Assembly: GCA_015060325.1 (NCBI GenBank)
Contig: SUYQ01000009.1
Span: forward strand, 1-64,000
Source: Bacteroidales bacterium
GTDB taxonomy: Bacteria; Bacteroidota; Bacteroidia; Bacteroidales; UBA932
Length of the DNA stretch: 64,000 nt
Reading direction: 5' to 3'
The position numbers and the translations under genes were made by a program. Positions 24,958 through 33,650 of this stretch are shown here, one piece after another. The notes under the pieces are model-generated. The model was not told the origin of the DNA. It searched no databases and was given only the letters and a program-made list of their open reading frames with translations. Numbering within the stretch: position 1 is the first letter of the stretch; each line of letters begins with the position of its first letter.

Positions 24958-26268
24958 ATGCGGAAAATTCTATGCATAGCTGTGATGATGCTGTGCGCCG
25001 TTGTTATTGCAATGGCGCAGGATTTTTCGGTGCGTACCCATACCGGTATAATGCGCGAGGAAAGAAAGGATACTGTGTGTATTGATGGGGCCTCTGTGAT
25101 AACCGAGAGGTTTGCAATTCACTATAGATGGGATGAGATAGAAATCGATACTTCATATCTCGATAACGCCAGACAGATGGAGCATATTCTTCACTATCTG
25201 GAATCCTCTCCAAGGATCGACAGCATAACGATATATTCGTGGGCGTCACCTGAAGGACCTCTCAAGCACAATGTCTGGCTGTCTCAGGAAAGAGGAAAGA
25301 CTGCAAAGCGTCTTCTGCTTCAGCATTCTCCGGACTCTACGAGACTGCCGGCAGACAAGATCAAGCTTAGCCCCCTTGCAGAAAACTGGCCTGGTCTGTA
25401 CGAACTGGTAGAGGAAAACTATTTCAGACATGACCGTGACAAGGTCCTCAAGATCCTTCAGGATCAGAGCATCGGTGACGAGACACGCAAGTGGAGGCTC
25501 AAGCAGCTGGATGACGGATATACATGGAATTTCTTGTGGCGCCGGTACATGCCGCAGCTCCGTGCTGCGACCTGGGTATGTGTCTGGGCCCCTGTAATAG
25601 ATCCGCTTCCGGCGGTTGATGCTCCGAAGACTCTGCTGCAGAGTGCACCGGGCGGATTGGTTACACCTCCTCCGGCCCCGGCCCAGCCGCGTAAACGTAC
25701 CATTCTGGGCCTCAAGACCAACATGCTTTACGATGCGGTCACTGCTCTCAACTACTCTATAGAAGTTCCGATAAGCGAGAAATTCTCGATTCAGTTCGAG
25801 CAGCATACGCCATGGTGGCTCACCAAGAGCAACAAGCATTGTCTGCAGTTCCTGTCCTTCGGAGGAGAGTTCCGCTGGTGGTTTGCACCCAAGACCCGTC
25901 TGGAAACGGATGACATGAAACTTCGTGACGCTCTCATGGGACATTTTGTCGGAGTGCACGCATGGGGTGGAAAGGCCGATATCCAGTGGGGCAGAAATTT
26001 CGGCTGCTATCAGTTTGATTTCATCAGTGCAGGTCTTACATACGGCTATGCCATGCCGATCGGAAAGTATCTCAACCTTGAGTTTTCGATCTCGGCAGGT
26101 TATGCCCGTATCCCGTATCAGCACTATATCCCTACCGATGACTGGCAGATCCTGATCAGGGACCGGAACAATGCCGGAACCCTCCACTATTTCGGACCTA
26201 CCAAGGCAGAGATAAGCCTTGTCATACCGATAAGGGCGGAATTCAAGAGAAAAGGAGGTGCAAGATGA
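24958..26268 (+). CDS. DUF3575-type outer-membrane protein of the fimbrial operon
   Basis: 436 residues with a signal peptide ending in AMAQ. Residues ~25-210 resemble the OmpA-like/periplasmic N-terminal part (IDSITIYSWASPEGP ... LSQERGKTAKRLLL), residues ~250-436 form the DUF3575 beta-barrel-like domain (LGLKTNMLYDAVTALNYSIEVPISEKFSIQFEQHTPWW ... ISAGLTYGYAMPIGKYL), ending in alternating aromatic strands. Such genes stand first in many type V pilus loci of Bacteroidales, and the protein may help assembly or anchoring at the outer membrane. The next gene overlaps by 4 bp. Confidence 0.82.
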   Translation: MRKILCIAVMMLCAVVIAMAQDFSVRTHTGIMREERKDTVCIDGASVITERFAIHYRWDEIEIDTSYLDNARQMEHILHYLESSPRIDSITIYSWASPEGPLKHNVWLSQERGKTAKRLLLQHSPDSTRLPADKIKLSPLAENWPGLYELVEENYFRHDRDKVLKILQDQSIGDETRKWRLKQLDDGYTWNFLWRRYMPQLRAATWVCVWAPVIDPLPAVDAPKTLLQSAPGGLVTPPPAPAQPRKRTILGLKTNMLYDAVTALNYSIEVPISEKFSIQFEQHTPWWLTKSNKHCLQFLSFGGEFRWWFAPKTRLETDDMKLRDALMGHFVGVHAWGGKADIQWGRNFGCYQFDFISAGLTYGYAMPIGKYLNLEFSISAGYARIPYQHYIPTDDWQILIRDRNNAGTLHYFGPTKAEISLVIPIRAEFKRKGGAR

Positions 26269-27329
26269 AGAAACTGATCTGCATACTTGCGCTGTGCTTG
26301 ATGGTGGTGGCATGTGAGAGAAGGGAACTGGTCGAGTTGTCGAACACTCATTATGTACGTGTATATGTTGATGAGGATATCAAGAATGTCACGACGGGTT
26401 TCTATGATGACGGTTATGTGAAGCCTGCTTATAAGTCACCTGATGTGCTCAGAGTGATGCTGGCGGATCCTGAGACAGGTAATGTCAGGGCAGAACGTTT
26501 TCTCAGAAATAAGTCCAAGGACGAGAGGGGGACATATTATGACGGATATATAATTGCTGATCCTGGTGAGTATGCTCTGCTTGCTTATAATTTCGATACA
26601 GAGACCACTGTGATCAGGAATGCCAACAACCATTATGACATGCTGGCATCCACCAGCGAGATCGCATCTCACCTTAAGACCAAGATACCTAGTCGTGCCA
26701 CCAAGTCTCCGGATGAGGATCCGGAAGAGATCACATACGATCCTGACCATCTGCTGGCAGCAAATTGCGGGTCGGTTTATATTCCTTATTCGGATGTCAT
26801 CGACACTCTTCGTACTCCGGAAGGAGAATATTTCCACGCCAGGTCCATCGTCAAGTCCTATTATCTGCAGGTAAGGGTCAAAGGAATCCAATATGCATCA
26901 TCGTCTGTAGGTCTTCTCACCGGAATGTCCGGTTCTTCATGGGTTCATAGCGGAGACATCAATCCGGACCATCCGGTTACAGTCTACTTCGAAATGTTGC
27001 CAGGTGAGAATTCTGCTACCGGTCTCAGACGTTCCAATGAAGATGAGGCCATCATATATACGACATTCGGTACATTCGGCAAGTTGCCGGAAACTGAAAA
27101 TGAACTGGAAATCACTTTCGACTTCCTCACCGTATATGGAAAGGCCCATAGCGAAACGATAAATATTACCGATGTCTTTGCCGATCCGGAGGCAATCGAG
27201 CATCAGTGGCTGCTCATAGACCATCTGATCGAGATACCGGAGCCGCCTCCTATGGAAGGAGCCGAAGGTAGCGGATTCAAGCCTTCTGTAGGACCTTGGG
27301 GAGACGTTGAGTCGGATATCATCATATGA
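26265..27329 (+). CDS. DUF5119 lipoprotein, FimB/Mfa2-like fimbrial anchor
   Basis: 354 residues with lipobox MVVACERRE. VRVYVDEDIKNVTTGFYDD, VLRVMLADPETGNVRAERFL, YDGYIIADPGEYALLAYNF and NEIASHLKTK-like elements identify DUF5119, the FimB/Mfa2-like group that sits at the base of type V pili and limits their length. Start codon overlaps the DUF3575 stop. The major pilin gene follows after 51 bp. Confidence 0.85.
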   Translation: MKKLICILALCLMVVACERRELVELSNTHYVRVYVDEDIKNVTTGFYDDGYVKPAYKSPDVLRVMLADPETGNVRAERFLRNKSKDERGTYYDGYIIADPGEYALLAYNFDTETTVIRNANNHYDMLASTSEIASHLKTKIPSRATKSPDEDPEEITYDPDHLLAANCGSVYIPYSDVIDTLRTPEGEYFHARSIVKSYYLQVRVKGIQYASSSVGLLTGMSGSSWVHSGDINPDHPVTVYFEMLPGENSATGLRRSNEDEAIIYTTFGTFGKLPETENELEITFDFLTVYGKAHSETINITDVFADPEAIEHQWLLIDHLIEIPEPPPMEGAEGSGFKPSVGPWGDVESDIII

Positions 27330-27380
27330 TAAATCATAAATCATTAACAAACTTATATTAACTTTTTAACACAACTTATT

Positions 27381-28427
27381 ATGAAAAAATCATTTTTCCT
27401 TGCAGCTGTTGCAATCACAGTGCTTGCCGGCTGCGCAAAGAATGAGCCTGCACAACTTGCTCAGGAGGAATCAATCACCTTCTTTGCACCGGTTGTAGGT
27501 CCTCAGACTAAGGTTTATGGCGAGATCGGTGCAAATTACAACACCGGTGAGTCGTTTGATGTGTGGTGCGTCCACAATACCGCTGACATTACTGAGTGGG
27601 GTGGCACTGCATACTTCTCAGATGTTGAAGCTACTTATGACTCTGGTCTCGGTGGATGGACATTGTCTCCAAAGTACTATTGGCCTGCAACAGGAGAACT
27701 TTCATTCGTTGCTCTTTCACCGAGCCTTGACAACACTATTGCATACGATCATGCAAACGGATTCCAGATCACTTCTGCATGGAGCCAGGGTGCAAATCAG
27801 GATGCAATCGTGGACCTCATGTATTCAGAGCCTACTTTCAACTGTGTAAAGGCAAGCTTTGTGAATGCATACAATGATAATGATGATGACTCAGGAGACT
27901 ACAAGTACAATGGTGTCGACATCAACTTCAAGCACGCTCTCTCTTACATTCTTTTCAATGTAAAGACAACTGCCAATTACTCTGCAACAACCAAGTTCAG
28001 ACTGAACACCATCACTCTTTCAGGTGTGTACACTACCGGTACCTTCAATCAGAAGGCTTATGATCCTTGGACAGAGAATACTGCTGGAGCGACAGGAACA
28101 TATGTAGCATTTACAGACACTCCTGGTCTTGAGTTCGGTAATTCAGCAGTGCTTGCAGCAGCTGCAACAGGTAAGGAGATCATTCTCCTTCCACAGGAAT
28201 TGACAGCTGGCCAGCAGAAGATCACAGTCAACTATCAGATCAGTACAGATAACGGTACTACCTGGATTGACCAGGTTCAGGAGGTTGACCTCAAGAATGC
28301 AACAGTTGCAGAATGGGAGATGGGTAAGAAATATACTTACAACCTCTCTATCGGTATGACAGAGATCATCTTCGATCCTGCTGTTACATACTGGTCTGAG
28401 GTAGCTGGTGGTGACATCACTTTCTAA
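27381..28427 (+). CDS. Fimbrillin family protein, probable major pilin
   Basis: 348 residues, lipobox VLAGCAKNE, then Mfa1-like fimbrillin sequence (SITFFAPVVGPQTKVYG, KYYWPATGELSFVALSP, FKHALSYILFNVKT, LNTITLSGVYTTGTFN, YTYNLSIGMTEIIFDPAV). In type V pili such lipoproteins are trimmed by an Arg-type protease and polymerise by donor strand exchange. This copy has the cleanest high-expression codon use in the operon (AAG, GCA, ATC, CTT), an AT-rich leader with a TAACTTTT box (27359-27366) and a hairpin just downstream, all pointing to it as the main structural subunit. Confidence 0.85.
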   Translation: MKKSFFLAAVAITVLAGCAKNEPAQLAQEESITFFAPVVGPQTKVYGEIGANYNTGESFDVWCVHNTADITEWGGTAYFSDVEATYDSGLGGWTLSPKYYWPATGELSFVALSPSLDNTIAYDHANGFQITSAWSQGANQDAIVDLMYSEPTFNCVKASFVNAYNDNDDDSGDYKYNGVDINFKHALSYILFNVKTTANYSATTKFRLNTITLSGVYTTGTFNQKAYDPWTENTAGATGTYVAFTDTPGLEFGNSAVLAAAATGKEIILLPQELTAGQQKITVNYQISTDNGTTWIDQVQEVDLKNATVAEWEMGKKYTYNLSIGMTEIIFDPAVTYWSEVAGGDITF

Positions 28428-28440
28428 TTTCTCTTTTACG

Positions 28441-28468
28441 CTCTCACAGGCCTGACCGCCTGTGGGAG
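28441..28468 (+). promoter_or_regulatory. Intercistronic hairpin between major pilin and next fimbrillin
   Basis: CTCTCACAGGC, loop CTGACC, GCCTGTGGGAG: an 11-bp stem with one G-T pair. There is no T-run, so mRNA stabilisation or partial attenuation is more likely than full termination. The position after the pilin gene suits a device that keeps pilin mRNA in excess over the minor subunits. Confidence 0.7.
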
Positions 28469-28476
28469 TGCCAGTC

Positions 28477-29385
28477 ATGAAGACAAGACTTCTCATATTG
28501 GCTTCGGTCATGCTCGCCGGATGTACCTTTGACAGGAAGGACGACTTCGATGTGGATTATGCCATCGAGTTCCAGCCTGCCATGTACATGCATTCCGCTC
28601 CGTCGGATACGGAGGCTTATCCCGAGGGACAGGAGTTCGGAGTAAGTGCCTGGGTGCTGCCGGAGGATTGCCGATGGGAAGAAGATTGTGCAGACGCTGA
28701 GGATTATATGTCTTCAAGCTGCCTTTCTTGCGACGGGAACGGCAGGTGGATGTCTCAGGGTCAGGAATTGTGGCCGTCGAAAGACGAGAGGCTTACATTC
28801 CTTGCATATTCTCCATATCGGGAGAGTTGCAGATGCGACAGGTCAGAGGGTGTTGTATGGGATGTGAATGTTCTTGAGAATCAGACAGATCTTCTGTATA
28901 CCGAGCCGGTTGGCGATATGAGCAAGCTGGAATGCGGCGGTGTGGTGACCTTGCCTTTCAGACATGCCTTGTGTCTTGTTGATTTCCGCGTCAAGCATCG
29001 CGTGGAGCCAGGACATAAGATCATAGTGAAAAAGATAACGGTTGACAGGGTCTGCAATCAGGGTACTTTCCGTTCCCTTGCAGAACCTATGTGGGAGATC
29101 GATGAGTCGATGGCTCCGCTTGAAATATATGAGGGCAGCTACGAAGTGGGCGAACTGCCGGAGTATATTGGAAGGGAATGGCTGCTGATCCCTCAGGATC
29201 TGGATACTCAGGTCACTGTCGAATATGAGTATGAGCATGTGCATGGAGGGGGGCTGAAGATGAATCTCAGTACTGTGTCTCTCAAGACCGCGCTCGAGGC
29301 AGGAATGAAATATACTTTCACACTTTCCATAGGAATAGACGATGTGAAGTTCCTGACTGAACTGATAGAACATAGGATGGATTGA
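28477..29385 (+). CDS. Fimbrillin family protein, minor subunit 1
   Basis: 302 residues from the ATG at 28477; a GTG at 28462 overlaps the hairpin and is less likely. Lipobox VMLAGCTFD. Fimbrillin landmarks: LWPSKDERLTFLAYSPY, LPFRHALCLVDFRVKH, KITVDRVCNQGTFRSL, REWLLIPQDL, MKYTFTLSIGIDDVKF. It has an unusual number of cysteines in the first 120 residues (for example SSCLSCDG). Stop overlaps the start of the next gene (ATGATG). Confidence 0.82.
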   Translation: MKTRLLILASVMLAGCTFDRKDDFDVDYAIEFQPAMYMHSAPSDTEAYPEGQEFGVSAWVLPEDCRWEEDCADAEDYMSSSCLSCDGNGRWMSQGQELWPSKDERLTFLAYSPYRESCRCDRSEGVVWDVNVLENQTDLLYTEPVGDMSKLECGGVVTLPFRHALCLVDFRVKHRVEPGHKIIVKKITVDRVCNQGTFRSLAEPMWEIDESMAPLEIYEGSYEVGELPEYIGREWLLIPQDLDTQVTVEYEYEHVHGGGLKMNLSTVSLKTALEAGMKYTFTLSIGIDDVKFLTELIEHRMD

Positions 29386-30524
29386 TGATGAAGATGTCAT
29401 TTACATATAAGACGTTTATAGGATTGACTGTAGTCATGCTGCTCAGCTGCTGCGTGAAGACGGAACCTGTGTTGATGACAGAGAGTGACAACGAGATATG
29501 TTTTTCTGCTCCTGTGATGTCACATTCGACGAAAGCCTTTACTACAGGAGCTATTGGTGATTATCCGAAGGAAGAACATTTTACCGTATCTGCACGTTAC
29601 ACTCCGGGAGATTTTATGTCTTGGGAGGCATCAGTGCCATATTTCGATGATATGGATGCCGGCTACGATGAGACGAAGAACGGATGGACGACGGCTAAGG
29701 GTACCGGTGCCAGAACATACTATTGGCCGAACAGCGGAAAGCTCACCTTCGCCGCCTATTCGCCTTCTTCGGCCCCGGAAGACATGACCTCTCTGACCTA
29801 TGGAAAAGAGGGATTCACATTCACAGGTTTTACTGTCAATCCGGATCCGTCTCAGCAGTACGACCTGCTGTATGCCCCTAGAGCAATGAACAAGACTGCC
29901 AGCAGCGCCTGTGGATCAGGCATATATGATGGGGTTGAACTGAACTTCAGACATGCCCTTTCGTGTGTGGAGTTCAAGGTGCGTAACGGATCCAATTATG
30001 CGGGTTCTCAGATCCGTATCAATAACATTGAAGTGCTGAATGTCTACCAGAGAGGTTCTTTTACGGAGAATATAGACGTGACTGACGAGAGCGTATATGA
30101 AGCATCTCCGCAGTGGACAGACCAAGGCAATGAATTGGGAACTGGATACGGTGTCGTGCCTTCAAGAGTCGAACAGATCGTGGAGGAGGAGGCCAAGCCG
30201 CTTGAAGGGGCACGCTCTCTTCTGCTGATTCCTCAGGACTTCAATCATGGCAGCTCGCATGTTACGATACTTATCACTTATGAAACTAAAACCGGAGCGA
30301 ACTGGATCTCGCAGGCACCAGCTGTGATAGACCTGGTAAACGGTTTCGACTCTGATAAGGACGGATTCGGAGATTCATATTTCAATGATGGAACAAACGA
30401 AATCAGGGGCTGGGAGCCAGGAAAGAGGTATACTTATATGATCACTTTCGGACGATATAAGATCTTCTTTACTCCTTCAGTATCAGATTGGTCGGATAGT
30501 AATATCCCTCCGGTTTATATATAG
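29382..30524 (+). CDS. Fimbrillin family protein, minor subunit 2
   Basis: 380 residues with a lipobox-like MLLSCCVKT. Closest in layout to the major pilin: EICFSAPVMSHSTKAF, ARTYYWPNSGKLTFAAYSPSS, NFRHALSCVEFKVRNGS, INNIEVLNVYQRGSF, SLLLIPQDFNHGSS, KRYTYMITFGRYKIFFTPSV. Four-bp overlap with the gene before and 8 bp to the gene after. Probably an accessory pilin or tip-proximal subunit. Confidence 0.83.
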   Translation: MMMKMSFTYKTFIGLTVVMLLSCCVKTEPVLMTESDNEICFSAPVMSHSTKAFTTGAIGDYPKEEHFTVSARYTPGDFMSWEASVPYFDDMDAGYDETKNGWTTAKGTGARTYYWPNSGKLTFAAYSPSSAPEDMTSLTYGKEGFTFTGFTVNPDPSQQYDLLYAPRAMNKTASSACGSGIYDGVELNFRHALSCVEFKVRNGSNYAGSQIRINNIEVLNVYQRGSFTENIDVTDESVYEASPQWTDQGNELGTGYGVVPSRVEQIVEEEAKPLEGARSLLLIPQDFNHGSSHVTILITYETKTGANWISQAPAVIDLVNGFDSDKDGFGDSYFNDGTNEIRGWEPGKRYTYMITFGRYKIFFTPSVSDWSDSNIPPVYI

Positions 30525-30532
30525 AGATTTGT

Positions 30533-31744
30533 ATGAAGAAAGCCATATTCATATTTGTCACACTGCTTGTGGCGGCCGGGTGTAGGAAGGAGCCTGTTCC
30601 GGGCGGAAGACCGGATACGGGCGTCCCTATGACCTTTGGAGTCGCTTCCGTCGAATCCATGCAGGGAACAAAGGCCATGATAGAGGATATCAATGACCTT
30701 GAGGCGTCTTGCACCCCTGTCACGATATCCCCGTTTGTACTGAATGAAAGCATCGGTGTATGGGCGGATTACGAATACCTCGGAACGACTTTCAACAACC
30801 TCCTTTCAAATGTGGAGCTGGCCTTTTATGATAAGGCAGGTGGAAACACAGACGGGTGGAACTACAACTATGGAAAGGATGAGGAATACTGGCAGATGGG
30901 AGGAATCTATTACTTCAGAGCCTATTACCCTCAGAAGGCTATCAAGGATGCGATTATCAGTACATCTTCAGCCAAGACCTTCATTGTCAACTATAATACA
31001 GAGGTCATGCAGGAGGATATGATGGTCGGTTATGAGTCTGTCCATACTCAGACCGCTCCAGACTTGAGCCAACCTGTCGAAATGCATTTGAAGCATGCAA
31101 TGGCCGCACTCAGGTTCAACTTCCAGTTCAAGTATACGGAAGATGACGGTAAATACTATGATGAGGACTATCTCACCTCTGTGTGGCTGCGCAATACTGA
31201 TACTGACGGTTTTACGACAGCCGGAATGATGGTGTATGGTGTGACGGATGACGATGACAATTATTTCCCCGAGCAGATCGATTGGGCGGAGAGCTATCAG
31301 CCTGATGTCAGGTTCTATTCATGGAATTATCCGGATGGTGTCCGTTTCGCAAATGAAGATGTCAACGGAGACAAGGATGGTGTTGATGCCTATGACCCTG
31401 CAGATGAAGTAAAGGTGGCGACAGCATATTCAATGATGCCGGCATCCGAATCCGAAAAGAGATATGCTAGAAACAACGGATGGATCTATATCATTCCTCA
31501 GCGTTCTGACGGTACTGTAGAGCTTTGCTTCACAACCAGAAAGGGTGGCAGTGATAACGTATATAGTGTCAAGCTTCCGTCAGTCACCGGAACCGGGCTC
31601 GATGGTATAGATCCGGCTGGCGAATATTGGCTCCCGTCACAAAGATATACATATACCGTGTCAATAACCAAGACGGATCTTGAGATGTACCTCCATCTGT
31701 CAGACTGGAATCAGCTGGATTCATCCTATAGCATAACCTTCTAA
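30533..31744 (+). CDS. Fimbrillin family protein, minor subunit 3
   Basis: 403 residues, lipobox LVAAGCRKE. Fimbrillin-like elements GGIYYFRAYYPQKA, MHLKHAMAALRFNFQFK, VWLRNTDTDGFTTAGMMVYG, GWIYIIPQRSDGTVELCF, QRYTYTVSITKTDLEMYLHLSDW. The middle has acidic Asp-rich loops (TDDDDNYFPE, EDVNGDKDGVD) of the calcium-binding kind. The next start follows its stop after 1 bp. Confidence 0.8.
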   Translation: MKKAIFIFVTLLVAAGCRKEPVPGGRPDTGVPMTFGVASVESMQGTKAMIEDINDLEASCTPVTISPFVLNESIGVWADYEYLGTTFNNLLSNVELAFYDKAGGNTDGWNYNYGKDEEYWQMGGIYYFRAYYPQKAIKDAIISTSSAKTFIVNYNTEVMQEDMMVGYESVHTQTAPDLSQPVEMHLKHAMAALRFNFQFKYTEDDGKYYDEDYLTSVWLRNTDTDGFTTAGMMVYGVTDDDDNYFPEQIDWAESYQPDVRFYSWNYPDGVRFANEDVNGDKDGVDAYDPADEVKVATAYSMMPASESEKRYARNNGWIYIIPQRSDGTVELCFTTRKGGSDNVYSVKLPSVTGTGLDGIDPAGEYWLPSQRYTYTVSITKTDLEMYLHLSDWNQLDSSYSITF

Positions 31745-31745
31745 A

Positions 31746-33638
31746 ATGCCGAAAATGAGACATATATTATACGTAGGTGTGATTTTATTGATGTCCTTGC
31801 TCGCTTGTGAGAGGAAGGATGCTGACATCGTAGCTTCAGATGAGGACGTGAGTCTCGAAATAACCTTCTCTGTTCCGGAAATAGCTGTCTCTACAAGAGG
31901 ATTAGATGATCCCTGGGATGATGATTTGAGTGATTGGACAGCATGGGACAGGTTTACTGACGGTCGTGATCTCTATGAGATTACGATCCTTCTGATAGAG
32001 GAGGCAACCGGCGATCTGGTAGGATTCAGGGATATGTATGCGTCGTCTGCCTATACTGATGAATACAATGGCTTCTGGGACGGTTCTGCCGTGATGGATA
32101 AGGATACCAAGTCGGGGAGATCTGCCAAGTTTTCGTTCCTGTATGACAAACCTCAGGGCGGAAGGACTATAGAAAAGCTTCGTCGAGGTCATTACCAGAT
32201 ACTGGCAGTCAGCAATTATCGTCCCATATCGGCAGAGATTACAGGTGCAGGTGCGTACGGCGGTCTGAAAGGCGCGATCGGTGCGTCTCTGATCATCGAT
32301 ACTCAGTTTACTGAACTTATTGAGAATATCGAGGATTCGTTCGATGGCGAGTATGGAATTCCTGATTTCAAGAATACCACGATGTACCGCGATCTCTGGA
32401 CTTTCAACATAGTCACGGATGATAACAATCTCTGCCATCGTCAGCCCCAGCCTTTGACTGCCGTCAGCTATGTTGAACTTACCCCTGGATTGAACAAATT
32501 AGATATTGGTCTGGAGAGGACATATGTCCGGGTAAGAATCGAGGTCGAGAACAATTCCGGTCAGGAGACACTTACTGTCAATGATTTTGATTTCTGCGAC
32601 TGGTTTACGCAGAGGGCGGTCTATCTGTTCAATGACCCGACAGACAATTCACGAAACTATGAGGTGCGTTCCAAGGATGCTTTTGGCAATCCGGGATTGA
32701 ATACCCACAAGAAGTCACCTGTGCTTAAGGCTGAAAGCGGATGGAACGCTTCGCAGGACAACGCAATTGTGAATTTTGCTGCTCCGGTAGAAATTCCTGC
32801 TGGCGAAAGCCGTGTGATTTTTGACGGATATGTGTTCGGAAGCAAGCTGGGTGCGACTGATCCGTCCTATGAGAAGAACGATTCCACATACAAGTACCAT
32901 CTGGATGTGGAGTTCAAGAATGTCTCGAATTATAATAACGGTTATTATATGGAGACTACGACCCCTCTTACTTCACTAGAAGATTTCAGAGATTACTATG
33001 CCGGAGGAGGACATTTTTTCGTAATACAAAGCCAGCATGCAGACAGGGGCAGACGTTTCCTGACGACCGATGCGCTGTCGTCTACAACACTTTCTGCCAT
33101 GACCCTTGATGATGTGCTTACTGCATTGGAGGGCGTGGAGCCTTATAAATATGTATTTGAATTGGAACCGACCGGTACTGATGATACATATTACATAAAG
33201 ACATTGGGAAGTACTCCATATTGGTTCGGAGCCTTGAAATATGGAGAGATGCCATCGCTTAACAACATATCCGGAGCAGACTATGTAATGCTGGAAAACA
33301 CCAATAATGGAGTCCGGGGGCTTGTGCTGGCCAATAGCGGATACTATTTGAATTCAATGAATGATACCGGCGGTGCATGGAACGGAATAGATTTGGGTTC
33401 TCAGTTCCAGATGTATCCGGTAAGCGGTAAAGGGGTGGGAACCCCTCATCTGAGTTCGAATATTGACCTGATGCTCATAGATCCTGTTACGGCGGCGGTG
33501 TATCCGGTGCAGAATATCAAGAGAAATGATTTCATCAATGTATTGGTTTCTGTTGCATATAATGATATGGACAGCAGCTTTGATATTACTGCCGTTACCG
33601 GATGGACTGACAGGGATGAGCAAGTGGAATTTCATTAA
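31746..33638 (+). CDS. Mfa2/DUF4906-like fimbrial lipoprotein with a lectin-like insert
   Basis: 630 residues, lipobox MSLLACERK. The first ~400 residues follow the FimB/Mfa2 scheme (SLEITFSVPEIAVSTRG, LYEITILLIEEATGDLVG, YQILAVSNYRPI, LERTYVRVRIEVENNSG). Residues ~415-560 (GGHFFVIQSQHADRGRRFL ... YVFELEPTGTDDTYYIKTLG ... ANSGYYLNSMND) look like ricin-type beta-trefoil repeats: three blocks with tyrosine-rich, glycine-ended strands. The tail (FINVLVSVAYNDMDSSFDITAVTGW) resumes the fimbrial pattern. A tip or adhesin role is plausible; the trefoil assignment is inference. Confidence 0.72.
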   Translation: MPKMRHILYVGVILLMSLLACERKDADIVASDEDVSLEITFSVPEIAVSTRGLDDPWDDDLSDWTAWDRFTDGRDLYEITILLIEEATGDLVGFRDMYASSAYTDEYNGFWDGSAVMDKDTKSGRSAKFSFLYDKPQGGRTIEKLRRGHYQILAVSNYRPISAEITGAGAYGGLKGAIGASLIIDTQFTELIENIEDSFDGEYGIPDFKNTTMYRDLWTFNIVTDDNNLCHRQPQPLTAVSYVELTPGLNKLDIGLERTYVRVRIEVENNSGQETLTVNDFDFCDWFTQRAVYLFNDPTDNSRNYEVRSKDAFGNPGLNTHKKSPVLKAESGWNASQDNAIVNFAAPVEIPAGESRVIFDGYVFGSKLGATDPSYEKNDSTYKYHLDVEFKNVSNYNNGYYMETTTPLTSLEDFRDYYAGGGHFFVIQSQHADRGRRFLTTDALSSTTLSAMTLDDVLTALEGVEPYKYVFELEPTGTDDTYYIKTLGSTPYWFGALKYGEMPSLNNISGADYVMLENTNNGVRGLVLANSGYYLNSMNDTGGAWNGIDLGSQFQMYPVSGKGVGTPHLSSNIDLMLIDPVTAAVYPVQNIKRNDFINVLVSVAYNDMDSSFDITAVTGWTDRDEQVEFH

Positions 33639-33650
33639 AATCGAGAAGGA

